This document shows positions 9,546 through 19,910 of a DNA stretch of 64,000 nucleotides, piece by piece. This stretch comes from Hemicordylus capensis (lineage: Eukaryota; Chordata; Lepidosauria; Squamata; Cordylidae), in assembly GCF_027244095.1 (NCBI RefSeq), contig NC_069658.1:266980687-267044686 (forward strand), given 5' to 3'. The position numbers and the translations under genes are program-made. Position 1 is the first letter of the stretch. Each line of letters starts with the position of its first letter. Under the pieces are notes generated by a model. It ran no database searches, was not told the origin of the DNA, and saw nothing but the letters and a program-made list of their open reading frames with translations.

Positions 9546-11815
9546 TTCCCTGAGCTGTGGCCCTTCCCAAATAGCATAGTTGCCCAAGTGTCAAGTTCCC
9601 AGCTCCTTAGAATGAACCCCAGACTCGCCTGGCTCTTCAGCAACTCTGTGGTGGAAGAAGCATGAAAGTGATGGTAGGAGAGGTCTTCAAAGAGGCCAGC
9701 AAACTGCTGTGCCCTGGTGGGTGGGCAGTAGCTCAGTGCCAACCCCTTTCTTTGGGCTTCCTAAAACCTGGGGTTGGAGCTGCCCTCTGCATGGACATAC
9801 CACTGTACACACAGAGGCCTACAGAGATTCACAGACACCGGCCCTATTTCTGCCTAGTCCTAACAGTTCAGCATTCTCCATCCACACGAAACTCACACAT
9901 AGGTGTTCAACAAAAGACTTAATATGTCTTCCTTCTCCATTCCATGTGGCAAAAAAAATAATTAAAAAAATAATAATGAGCTGGCTGAAATAAATAATGG
10001 TGCCCAGCCTATAGAAGTGCCTGGATTCCTTCTGTCAGCAGCTGAAGAAGATCACATGGCTCTCTCCTCTCTGTGTATTTGTGTACTCTAGTCATAGGTG
10101 TCATATGCTGGAAGCTGTAATGTGGCCCACAGTTGAAGGTAATAAAGAGCTGGTGAGTTAAGTGTGAAATGTGTCAGAAACAGTGGGATTCCCAGAGGAA
10201 TGGACCAGTTGATATCACATGAACAACCTGCTGTCTCTTTAGATAAAAGTTGGAATTCACAGGTTTATCCTGGCAAGACATGATCATCGGGGAGATAATA
10301 GGTTGCTTTCATAATTTCCCTGGGGTGGTCACACTGGAAGATAGCAGCAGAAACAATTATCAAACACCTCACATCCATTTTTGCTCATTCCACCCCCACC
10401 ACTGATGCATCAAAGCTTTTCTGAGCACACCCTCCTGACTAGACCATCTACAAAGAGCATGTGATGATGAGGCAATTTGTGGGACCTGTCCCCACTCCAC
10501 CCCATTATAGAACTCCTTTTCCCCTGGGGACCAGTGACCTGAGAAGCCTCTCAGAAGTGTGGTACGCCTGTTTAATCTAGCCCAGATGAAGATTTATATT
10601 TATATTGATGTTTTTCTATCTGATAGATTTCCATTCCCCCTGCCCCCCACCCCCCGGCAGCCATATGGTCTTCATTTAAAACTTTACTATTTGCCTCAAG
10701 CCCTGCTGAAGAGACAGGCTGAAATAGCCGTAAATTAATTATGAGTTCTCCAAAAGAGCGATATGTGACAGTGGGGCCATGGTTTATAAAGAAGAAATTA
10801 CTAGTCTTTGCAAAGTTAAGGCTTTTTAAAAATATGATCTAATGTCAGAGCTCAGGTGTACACATGCAAAAAAATTAGCTTAATGTGTGGTGAGAATAGT
10901 GTTGTTTGTTTTAAAAATATAACGTGGGAGAAGATCCCTGTTTGGCACTTCTTAATTATAGAGTCACTCCTTTAGAGCGTGGGAAGACACCTGCCAACTC
11001 CTTTACAACAGGTGCATAAAATATAAATACAGAAATGCTGGATATAGGGCTGCGGCAGAAGAGTCAGCACAGAAAAGACTGCACCTGAGACAGGGGCAGA
11101 GGGGACGATAGAAGATAAGGAAAAACACAACCACAGAAAAAACAAATGGCTTCCCATTACTGTAAACTGGGTGTGAACGTGCCGTGCTGGATGTTGCCCA
11201 TCACAGCAAACCATGACCAAAGAAGAACTGACTTGCTCATTATAGACACTGATGGAGGATTTGGTAGAAGAAAAATAGAAGAGTCGGCTGTCAAAACACC
11301 GACTGTCTCCCACAAAGGCAAGTGGTGTGAAGCACAATGGGGTTTTTTTGCATCATTTTCACACAGTGAACATGTTCCCTGCGTGGGCTTCCACCTAGTG
11401 AGATCTCAGCTTTGCTTTCAGTGGATTACCAAGGTGTGGTAAAACTCAGATCTCATGAGGAGAGGGAAATGTATCTTGACCATCAAGCCAAGTGCACTGT
11501 CTGTTACCTTTATCAGTTAGTGATGAGTGCTTGTTCTGAACTAGTCTCCTTCAAAGGAAGATGTGACAATGAACAGCCCATTCCCCCATCCTCCTGGAGC
11601 AAATCTGTTTTTCTGAAATTGGGTGATAGTATTTATCTTATCTAAGTGAGAAGAAGGGGTGGGAAGCAAACAAAAAAAACCCAAAACAAAACACCACATA
11701 ATGCCAATGGTGGATTTCCCTCCAGCTCAATAACAGCCTGGATATAACCTCCCCACGAAGACTGCTTTCATACAAAATTATTAATGGTTCTTGTTTATTA
11801 TATATGAACCTGCTT
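9546..11815. other. Unique sequence, no gene recognised
   Basis: The AATAAA motifs at 9989-9994 and 10141-10146 could be polyadenylation signals for the GPCR transcript, but nothing else supports this. An AT-rich stretch at about 10560-10950 with little repeat character is a candidate conserved non-coding element (see findings). Short frames at 10972-11645 have no recognisable domain. Confidence 0.4.
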
Positions 11816-12110
11816 GATAGGAAAGCACATCATTGGTTTAGTACTGTCTTCTCTGACTGGCAAAAGCTCTCTGATGTCTCAGGCGGAGATCTCTCCCAAG
11901 GTTAGCTACTTGGAATCCTTTAACTCAGGGCTGCACAGCCTCAGACCTTCAGATGTTGTGTTTGGACTACAACATCAGCCCCAGTGACAGTGGCCAATAG
12001 TCAGGGAATGGGGTAGTCCTGCTTTAAGTGGAAATTCCAGGGGTTGAACCTGGGACCTCGTGCATGCAAAGCGTGTGCTCTGTGACTGAGCTGTGCATTT
12101 GCCACAAGCC
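11816..12110 (-). mobile_element. tRNA-derived SINE split by a MITE
   Basis: The 3' half of the SINE on the minus strand (11816-11925: 'cattggtttagtactgtctt', 'gactggcaaaagctctctga') resumes after the MITE at 12022 with the tRNA head complement ('ggggttgaacctgggacctc', 'gtgcatgcaaagcgtgtgct'). The SINE therefore predates the MITE insertion. Confidence 0.75.
11926..12021. mobile_element. Short hAT-type MITE with 8-bp target-site duplication
   Basis: It begins 'cagggctgcacagcctcaga' and ends 'ggggtagtcctg'. It is flanked by CTTTAACT (11918-11925) and CTTTAAGT (12022-12029), 7 of 8 bases matching. The internal 'ggactacaacatcagcccca' is the MITE core of this window. An 8-bp duplication is the hallmark of hAT insertion. 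Confidence 0.8.
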
Positions 12111-12133
12111 ATGGGAGGAGATACTTACTATAT

Positions 12134-12454
12134 TGAGATCATTCACCCAACCCCAAACAGGTGTCCTACCCAGATTTGGGAGCTGTGTATGCTCCAAATT
12201 TTTGTTTGTGTGGGTGCAAACAACTACATAGGAGAGAGAAGTGACTGTGTGGAAGCAAGGTAAGAGAAAAAGCTGGGTAGGACAGCTTTTCCTCCTACTG
12301 TGGCCAAATGCTGGGTAGGACAGTGCTGTCCTACCCAGCTCTTCCTCCTACCTAGTAGTTTGCACTCACACAACTGAAAATTGGGAGCACACACAGCTCC
12401 CAAATCTGGGTCGGACACTTATCCTACCCACTTTTCAGTTGTGTGAATGACCTC
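12134..12454. mobile_element. Fold-back MITE with ~100-bp inverted arms
   Basis: The left arm holds 'gtcctacccagatttgggag' followed by 'ctgtgtatgctccaa'. The right arm repeats the same order in inverted form ('agctcccaaatctgggtcgg', 'cacttttcagttgtgtgaat'). The outermost bases 'gagatcattcacccaac' pair with 'gttgtgtgaatgacctc'. A second internal palindrome, 'ctgggtaggacagtgctgtc', lies near 12310. No target-site duplication is evident. A decayed relative may exist near 17.3-17.6 kb. Confidence 0.65.
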
Positions 12455-13835
12455 TTTGTGTTATTTTGAAAGCTTTAAGCCTGCCTCTGCAAGCTTATCT
12501 GGATATCTATGGACCATCTCTCTAAGATTATGTCACTTCAAGGGTCCCAGTTCTCCAGAATTAGAACTGTGTATGCACACCAGCACAGAGCTGCAGAACA
12601 GTTTTATGTTGGCCGCTTGCTGAAGTGTGTCCAGTCTATCTGGCCTTCAGGATGCCCCATGATCTGCATCACAGACCAAGGTGGCGGCTATATGGCCCTC
12701 TACTGGTGCTCAGTTGCTCTGTACCGTGCGGTTTCTGGTTGAAGATGCATGAGGTTTGCCTTGACGCTTCCTCTTGCTGCTTGTCATTTCAGAGCTTTGG
12801 CTCCAAGAAATGCAGGCAACAGACCAGGTGTCCTTGATTTGGCTGCAAGCTTAAAGAAATGTATTTGAAATTATGGCCATAGCCTTGCTTTACAATGTCA
12901 GCAGAGGTTAATTTATGCATTGAAAAAACAGAGAAGGTCTAATGCATTTTTAGAGGCAGAAATACTTTAGATCAACTCATTTCCTAGCGACATCTCACAG
13001 GCTCGCTTCTCTGTGCTGTGATGAGTCTTTCCCTGGTAAATTTTTCATGAGCCTTGATAGGATGGTACAAATCAAGGGTATGCGTCACACAGTTGTTTTT
13101 TGTTTTTTTAATTCCAACCATGTTTGATCCTTTAAGAGTTGCTTGTGGCTGATTTAATTTCATGCTCCCAGCAGTAGCCAATTTCCCTGATACATCAGAC
13201 ATCTACCCAGCCCTCCTTGTCCTGTGGAGTATTCCTGACTTGTAGATTCGGTGTTACTTTGCTGTCACCAGCCCCATTGTAATTGTCAGCATTTATTACA
13301 ATTGTCTTCGGCATTGATGGTGGTGTACCAGTGTGGCATTATCCAGCTCAAATTGAGTATTCATGGAAATGTTTGGCTTTCTTGCCACAACTTCAGTATT
13401 CTTAGTCTGCTCCACCACTTCAGTGTTACTCCATTTGCTGCTGATGTCAAACACACCTCACTCTCTGTCTCAGTGAATGCAGTTCCTATTAGGCACTGTG
13501 CTACCTGTACAGAGTGTCAGGATTTCATTCTGATGCTGCAGTGAATCATGTCACATTTAATTTACATTCTCCTGCAACACAGTTCCTGAATTCCCATAAG
13601 CCCTCAGCTATGCAACTCTCCACACCATCCCTCAAGTACCCTGATGCCTGATATCCTTCATAAATGTACTCTGTGCACCTCCATTCCTTTCCAGACAAGA
13701 ACCAGGTACCAAGAGGCAGCTCCACAGACAACCTCCATGCACTATCCATGGATTTGGTAAACACGGGAGAAAGAGGAGAATCTGCATGTTTGTCACAAAC
13801 ACCACACACTCCTTTCCAGTTCAAGGTTATCCCTT
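12455..13835. other. Unique sequence, no gene recognised
   Basis: Short frames on both strands (for example 12984-13202, 13251-13544 and 13546-13824) have no recognisable domain. Nothing RNA-like or clearly mobile is seen. Confidence 0.4.
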
Positions 13836-13950
13836 ACAGCGGGGGTTCCCAATTTGGGGCCCTCAGATGTTGGAGTACAACTCCATTCATCTCAAGCCAC
13901 AATGGGATGATGGGAGTTGTACTCCAACAACGTCTGGAGGCTCAAAGCTT
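13836..13950. mobile_element. Palindromic hAT-type MITE, old copy
   Basis: The core arms 'agatgttggagtacaactcc' and 'gggagttgtactccaacaac' are inverted copies with the same architecture as the other ACTACAACTCCC MITEs in the window. The outer end 'gggggttcccaatttggggc' corresponds to the family terminus. No clean duplication is seen. Confidence 0.7.
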
Positions 13951-14452
13951 AAATTAGCTCCTGCTCTCATGTTTTGCCTTCCAGTTGTAACTGCAGTTGT
14001 TGCTGTTGCATTTCCCCTATAGTTAGAGTTGTTTGGATAGAGGAACAGAACCCAGTGTGAGGCAGGGCTCAGTCCTGGAAGATGGAAAATGGCAGCGGGA
14101 AAGGGGACCACCTTTGAACTCGTGCACAATGCTTCTTTCTTACCACTGAGTAACTATAGCCGGCCTCCACTCCCATGATGTTAAGGGCCTACTACTTCCA
14201 GGTCAGAAAGCAGAGCTTCAGGCCAGGCACATTTATTCTCAGGAATTAATCGTGAAGAAGAAACTACTTTTCTCTGCGGAAGGCCTTAACTTGAAGGTGG
14301 GTTCCCATAAACTGAGGCTTTGTAAGGATGATGGTAAAGAGAGCATGAGAAGAGCAGGCCCTTGGTGAGGGAAGACAGACAGTTGCCAGGCAGCTCAACA
14401 GAAGCAAGGGCTGTTAGCGACCAAAACTGCCCCACCTTGCCCACCAGGGAAA
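13951..14452. other. Unique sequence, nothing recognised
   Basis: No repeat family, domain or RNA gene could be identified between the MITE and the CR1 fragment. Confidence 0.4.
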
Positions 14453-14930
14453 TGGGGAAAGTGCAGGAAGAGGGCAACCAAGATGATCAGGGACCTGGAG
14501 CAAGGCTACAGCATCTGGGGCTTTTTAGTTTGGAAAAGAGGCGACTGCAGGGAGTCATGATAGAGGTGTATAAAATTATGCATGGAGTGGAGAGAGGGAT
14601 TTTTCTCCTTGCCTCGCAGCACTATAACCAGGGGTCATGCCTGCTACTACAAGACCAGCTCTCTTCCCATAGTCTTAGACAAATTCATGGAGGACAGGTC
14701 TGTCAATGGCTACTGGTCCAGCGGCTAGAGGCCACCTCCAGCCTCAGAGTCAAAGTGCTCCCAGAGCCAAAATGCCTCCGAATATCAGTTGCAGGGGAGC
14801 AGCAGCAGGGGAGAGGGCGTGCCCTCGCCTTTTGCCTGTGGGCTTCTTGGAGGCACCAGGTGGGCCACTGTGGGGAACAGGATGCTGGACTAGGTCTCGA
14901 GCCTCATCCAGGGGGGCTGTTCTTAACCCT
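14453..14930 (+). mobile_element. CR1-type LINE 3' fragment
   Basis: The fragment covers the end of the CR1 open reading frame and the 3' tail. Conceptually translated pieces read [27 protein letters not shown], matching the conserved C-terminal segment of CR1 ORF2. The end has the family 'gggctgttctta' terminus near 14925. About 25-30 bases of SINE-like sequence ('aagaccagctctcttcccat') sit inside at about 14650, and part of the usual ORF end is missing there. It is 5'-truncated, as is typical of CR1. Confidence 0.85.
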
Positions 14931-16390
14931 GGGAGGGATAGTGCCAAACGGGGGTGGTCCAAGACGTGCTACCTGAGGCAAACAACATGATGCCTCCCAT
15001 CTATGAATGGTTTGCCCCAGCAGGGTAAGGAAGGTTGGTGGCAGCAGCCCGTCATCTGCTGTCCCCTGTGCCCCTCCCCACACCTGAGGAGATTGTCCCT
15101 CCCTGCCTCATGGATGGGCTGCCCTTGGTGCCAACCCAACTCATCTCTTTACTTCAAAGCTTCCTAGTCTGAATCAGTAGGTAGGTCCTAAAGCGCAACC
15201 AGAGGAGGAAATGGAGGATATTATTAAGGCAGGACTGAGGATGCTGCTCCTGTGGTCCAGAAGTCCAGTGCCAAGAAATGTCCTTTGATTACCCCAAACC
15301 TACTAGGTGAGGGTTGTGTAAATTATGGGTATGTTATACCCTAGAGGATTTTATGAAAACGGGGCAATGCATCTGTCGTCTCTGTCTCTGTCCTCAAAAC
15401 ACAGACAACCCTACTCTTGGCACTGGGGTGTGATCTTGGTTACCTAGAGAGAAGAATCTTATGGATGCATTCTGGATGGAAACCTGCAAAAAGACTTCCC
15501 GCTTTATGGACCAAGTGACTCTTCCTGTAAATATCTCCTGAACTCTTCCCACTCAAAGTCCAGAACCTCCATCAGTTAGATCAATAATAACAAATAAAAA
15601 ACTTTTCTGATTTTTGTGGTGTTATTTTAGCAGGCGATGTAGCGTTTGCTTCATGTGGTAAGAGTAAGAAACACCACAGTGCTATGGGATGACCTACTGG
15701 ATGGAATTAAAAGGTAAAGCCATAAAGATTTCCCCCTTGCATTGCTGATGACTCTCCAGTGTAACTTCTAATTTCAGAACTGGGCCTTGCTTTTCAGAAG
15801 ATATGGCAACTTTGGTGACTAGATGAAACACAGCTGCCATCTAGTGGTTAATAGAAGAGTCTGCTCCCAAATTGTTCAATTTATTGCAAGCCATAGGCTG
15901 ATAACACAGGCACCACACACGATATGAATCCGTTTACACATTTCCTGCATATACATCAAATCCCACATTGATTTAGAATATACATTCAGTTTCTTAAAAT
16001 AATTGTTCACTTCTGCTATGTGTACCACACTGATATTCATGACTGGCTTTCCAGACATAAAAAGATGTTTATGTGTTTTAAACATTTATACCCTGTCTTC
16101 CTAGTAGAAATGTTCAAGGTGACAAAATGCCCAAGGTAGGTGTTGGAGCATCACTTGTGAAAATGCATGTTTCGGGGGGGGGGGGAATACTTTTCGTTTT
16201 GGAACTCCCTCCCCTTCACCTGCTTAAGCCCAGTGAGGTGACCTAAGACCTCTGTGGTAGAGCCCAGCATGCAGAAAACTAGCCATATTCAGACATTATA
16301 TTCTGATACAAGTGTATCTCTACATTTAGGTGTGGTGTGGTATGAATGACTGCACCTGCTTCCATTTTTAAAGGGAATCTAGATTCAGGC
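14931..16390. other. Unique sequence, no gene recognised
   Basis: No domain, RNA gene or clear transposon is seen. A short piece near 16076-16125 resembles the tail of one of the local tRNA SINEs but is too decayed to call. Confidence 0.4.
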
Positions 16391-16394
16391 CCCT

Positions 16395-16510
16395 CATAGA
16401 GGAGAGGTCTATTAATGGCTACTAGTCGGAGGGCTATGGGCCACCTCCAGCTTCAAAGGCAGGATGCCTCTGAGTACCAGTCTCAGGGGAGTAACAGCAG
16501 GAGGGAGGGC
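16395..16510 (+). mobile_element. CR1-type LINE 3' fragment, short
   Basis: It matches the untranslated tail of the CR1 copies at 14.7, 33.7 and 37.7 kb ('ggagaggtctattaatggct', 'actagtcggagggctatggg', 'gatgcctctgagtaccagt'). It breaks off before the usual 'ggctgttctta' end. Confidence 0.8.
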
Positions 16511-16616
16511 ATGCTCTCAGGATGCTTCCAGTGATGCTGAAAAAGACTAACTTCATGTAGGTGTTCTGTTGTACTTGCATTTATGCTGTCTGTACATGCA
16601 TACAAGTGATTGTACA

Positions 16617-16690
16617 GGGGCGTAGCTACAATCGGGCAAGAGGAGACAGTTGTCTGGGGGCCCACTGCCTTTGGGGTAGGGTAGATGGGT
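16617..16690 (+). mobile_element. hAT-type element end (CAGGGGCGTAGC terminus), fragment
   Basis: It opens with 'caggggcgtagctacaatcg', the terminal repeat shared by the hAT-type elements at 39139 and 43158 and by fragments at 49.8 and 58.0 kb. It continues into 'ctgggggcccactgcctttg' and then decays. No opposite end or duplication is found. Confidence 0.6.
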
Positions 16691-16911
16691 TGTAGGTAGA
16701 TGCTATCCATTAGGTAAACTGGACATACCTAAAGGGAAGCTTACGTGTCTATGAGGCTGGGAAACAGTTTTCCATCACCTCTATTGTCTTTACAAGGTAA
16801 ACACAAATCTGAGGGTTCAAATGAAAATTGTCAGGGGGGGAGAGGATTAAACACACCCTCCCCTGCAGCTTCTTCAGTACTCTCCTTCCTGAAGGCTCTT
16901 TGTAAAGGAAT

Positions 16912-17162
16912 ATGAATACGACAAGTATTTATATACCACTATTCAACCAAAGTTCCTAAAGTGGTTTACATACAGAAATTAATTAATTGATTAAATGGCT
17001 GCCTGTCCCCAAAGGGCTCACAGTCTAAAAAAGAAACATAACAGCCACGGGAGGGATGCTGTGCTGGGGGTGGATAGGGCCAGTTACTCTCCCCCTGCTA
17101 AATAAAGCGAATCACCAATTTTAAAAGGTGCCTCTTTGCTCAGTTAGCAGGGGGAAGGTGTT
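16912..17162 (-). repeat. LINE-3'-end-like interspersed repeat, copy 2
   Basis: It shares 'tatttatataccactattca', 'gctgcctgtccccaaagggc', 'gctgggggtggatagggcca' and 'aaaaggtgcctctttgctca' with the copy at the window start. It is an almost full-length member without internal insertion. Confidence 0.75.
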
Positions 17163-17189
17163 TAGTTATCATGTTTCTATACCACCTGA

Positions 17190-17315
17190 TACAGACATCT
17201 CTTTGGTATCATCTTGTACTGTGTGGGAGAAGGCAATGGTAAACCAATGGTAAATCTGTGGTCGCCAGGAGTTGACACCAACTTGATAGCACAGCCTTTC
17301 TTTCTTTCTTCTTTT
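17190..17315 (+). mobile_element. Sauria-type SINE, 5'-truncated tail
   Basis: Only the Bov-B-like 3' part remains: 'tatcatcttgtactgtgtgg', 'gagaaggcaatggtaaacca', 'gtcgccaggagttgacacca' and a pyrimidine-rich end (TTTC)n. The tRNA-like head is absent. It lies directly after the repeat ending at 17162. Confidence 0.75.
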
Positions 17316-18375
17316 TTTTAACAAGGTAAATACAAATCTGTAAGCACACCAGAAGTTAACATGATAGTTCCCAAGACCAAAAGCTGGGCAGGAGAGTATC
17401 CAACCAGGTTTCCATACCCATGTATGGAACTGGCCAAGTGTTGACAAGAATCTAGGTAAGAGGGCGGGAAAGGGACCATGTGCTAGCCACAGTCTCAGTA
17501 GGACGGCGCAAGGTGTGTGGCTCCTCCAGCCTAGACAAAATGCTGGATGGCCACATTCTCCTACCCAGGTCATGGCTAGCACACAGTCACTCTCCCCTCC
17601 TCCTCCACCTCCCTTGCTTTTTGCTGACTCAGGACTGGTTCTCAGGAGTGCACATGGCTCTGGGAGCCTGGCTGGATGTCCCCCCCTCCCCAGCCTTTGG
17701 TCCCAAGAACAGGCCTTACACAGTGCTACACGGCAATAGAGTTTGGCCCTTCAGTGGTGTGTCTGTTCTTGGTCCCCCCCCCCGCACTGTGATGCAATTG
17801 GCTACCCAGGTGTTGGGAGTGCCATTCCCTCCTTAGTACCCGCCTCCCTCTCATGTGAATTCAGGCTTGACTACTGGGGAGCCGGTTGGCCTTTTCAGAG
17901 GGGTGCAAGGTCAGCTGTGCTCCTGGGATTCAAAACTAGAGCCCGGCTGCCAAATTCACAGGCCATGAGCCCACCCCACTCCTCCTCCTTCCCTCCTACC
18001 CACCAAGGCCACAGCTCCTTTGCTTCCTATTCCAGGGGAGGGGGGGGAAGAGTTGCCGCCACCACTGAATATCTCCCCTCATTCATCCATTGAGAGAGGA
18101 TGGGAGGAGCAATCTAGCACAGGCCAGATTGTTCGTGGTGATGTTACAGGAGCAGAACCCTCTTCTCAGACTGCCTTGGGCTGCCACAGAGAGAATATAG
18201 CATTTTGGGGAGCAGAGAAAAAAACTTACATTCTGATGGGTCTTAGCACATCAAGCTCCCCCTGGGGAAAAAGCAGTGTTAATTACTCCTATTCATAAAA
18301 TGCATGTTAAAAGCAACCCAAAGATGCTATCCTAAAAGGGGGGTGCTTTGCACGCTGTCCTTTCATTGATTAATA
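17316..18375. other. Mostly unique sequence, no gene recognised
   Basis: C-rich and repetitive in places (for example near 17590-17610, 17775 and 18035). The segment 17330-17590 has decayed similarity to the fold-back MITE near 12.1-12.5 kb. Overlapping short frames at 17480-18300 show no domain. Confidence 0.4.
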
Positions 18376-18379
18376 ATAA

Positions 18380-19165
18380 CAACAACCCCCAGTGATAATA
18401 GACTGGACCCAGGCAGAGCTAGAGACGCTAGATCGTAAGACCAGGAAAATAATGACTATCAATCATGCTCTGCACCCCCACAGTGATATAGATAGGCTCT
18501 ACCTCCCTCGCAGCTCAGGTGGAAGAGGAATGCTGCAAGTCCATCAAACAGTAGAGGAGGAGAAAAGAGGCCTTGAAGAATATATCAAGGACAGTGAAGA
18601 AGATGCACTTCAGATGGTCAATAACGAGAAACTATTCAACACCAATGAAACAAGGCAGGCCTACAAGAAAGAACAAGTCAAGAACCGAGCAGAAAAATGG
18701 AAAAAGAAGCCCCTGCATTGTCAATATTTTCACAATGTAACTGGAAAATCAGACATCACCAAGACCTGGCAATGGCTTAAGAATGGCAACTTGAAGAAAG
18801 AAACAGAGAGTTTAAAATTGGCCGCACAAGAACAGGCACTAAGAACAAATGCAATAAGAGCTAAAGTCGAAAAATCCACAACAAACAGCAAGGCCTGTAA
18901 AGAAGCAGATGAAACCGTGGACCACCTAATCAGTTGTTGTAAAAAGATCGCACAGACTGACTACAAACAAAGGCATGACAAGGTAGCAGGGATGATACAC
19001 TGGAACAACAGCCTATATTCTGTGACAATATCTATAATAATAACAGCAAGAACACTGATAATAAAATTCAGCCATCCTAGGTCCTTGGGAAGGACTCGAT
19101 GTCTGGATAAAAGAAACCAGTCAATAACACCTGTCTGTGTAAACAACAACAATAATAATAATTAA
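18380..19165 (+). mobile_element. R4-clade LINE fragment, C-terminal ORF with internal deletion
   Basis: A 257-codon open frame (18392 onwards) that I recognise as the C-terminal part of an R4/Dong-type LINE protein, with IDWTQAELETLDRKTRKIM, LPRSSGGRGMLQVHQT and EADETVDHLISCCKK, the last being the zinc-knuckle region. The first Cys pair of that knuckle looks damaged: the sequence reads NSKACKEA where NSKCRLCKEA is expected. At about residue 205 (near 19007) the frame jumps straight to the element's 3' end, so most of the restriction-enzyme-like endonuclease is deleted. That missing domain is present in the copy at 34.9 kb. The 3' tail ('tcagccatcctaggtccttg', then 'aacacctgtctg') ends in a TAA-rich run, as in the second copy. 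This is a dead element fragment, not a host gene. Confidence 0.85.
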
Positions 19166-19235
19166 TAATATGTATTGGAAAGTAAGTATGATTACATATA
19201 AGCCTTTACATGAGCCTTTTGGAAGGGCAGTATAA

Positions 19236-19238
19236 AAG

Positions 19239-19293
<55 letters not shown>

Positions 19294-19312
19294 ATTAATA
19301 ATAATATGTAGC
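19236..19312. repeat. (ATT)n microsatellite
   Basis: About 18 uninterrupted ATT units run from 19239 to 19290, followed by imperfect AAT units. It lies just after the R4 tail and next to a sequence ('ggaagggcagtataaaa') resembling a SINE/LINE 3' end, so it probably grew from a retroposon tail. Confidence 0.9.
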
Positions 19313-19324
19313 TCTTCTCAGAGC

Positions 19325-19460
19325 TGTGGTGTTATGACACAAAATGTAGCTACCTTGCTGAAGCTAAGCATGGCTGGGCCTGGTTAGTGTTTCTCTGGGA
19401 GTGCTGTGCACACTGCCTTGAGTTCCATTTTGGAAGGAAGGTGGGATATACATACATTAT
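19325..19460 (+). mobile_element. 5S rRNA-derived SINE
   Basis: The core 'gctgaagctaagcatggctg' continuing into 'ggcctggttagtgtttc' matches the 5S rRNA internal promoter region (box A and beyond), much decayed. It is followed by the tail 'gagttccattttggaaggaa' and 'ggtgggatata', which resembles the 3' end of the tRNA SINEs here. A second copy is at 60.48 kb and a third, inverted, at 33.07 kb. Confidence 0.7.
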
Positions 19461-19800
19461 GTCTCATCAAAGGGCAAGAGCAGTCTGCACATGCCCTGAG
19501 GAACTGTGTACTTTTAAACACCTGCACAAAAGAAGATCACCTTGCACATGTTCAGACACAGCCCGTGTCAGAATTTCTGAAAAGGTTTGCTCCCATCACT
19601 GAGTTTTCTTCAAGTAGTTCAAGTTAAATTTGCAAACACTGCATTATGAAGTTATAGATTTACATACGTTTGAGGGTCCCTCCACCCTCCACACCATTTC
19701 CTATATTCTAACTCAAGGAAGCACACATTAAGGATACATACCAAGTGCACAACCAACTTTAATTTTACCCCATAGCAGCTTGCAATGGAACAAACCCCAT
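19461..19800. other. Unique sequence, nothing recognised
   Basis: Two overlapping short frames at 19387-19627 have no recognisable domain. Nothing else is visible. Confidence 0.35.
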
Positions 19801-19910
19801 CCCATGTACGACACTGCCTTCTACCAAGCCAGACCATGAGTCCATCTATCTACACTGCCTTATCAACAGAGACAGGCAGTGACTCTTCAGGGGGTCCTGC
19901 AGATGGCAAT
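19801..19910 (-). mobile_element. SINE tail fragment, old
   Basis: 'gactgccttctaccaagcca'-like sequence ('cactgccttctaccaagcca', 'gaccatgagtccatctatct', 'tgccttatcaacagagacag') corresponds to the 3' end and middle of the local tRNA/5S SINE family on the minus strand. It is strongly diverged, so only a tentative call is possible. Confidence 0.5.

Noticed and set aside
14362-14976. 204-codon plus-strand frame
   Set aside because: Its central part is the C-terminus and tail of a CR1 LINE, not a host gene.
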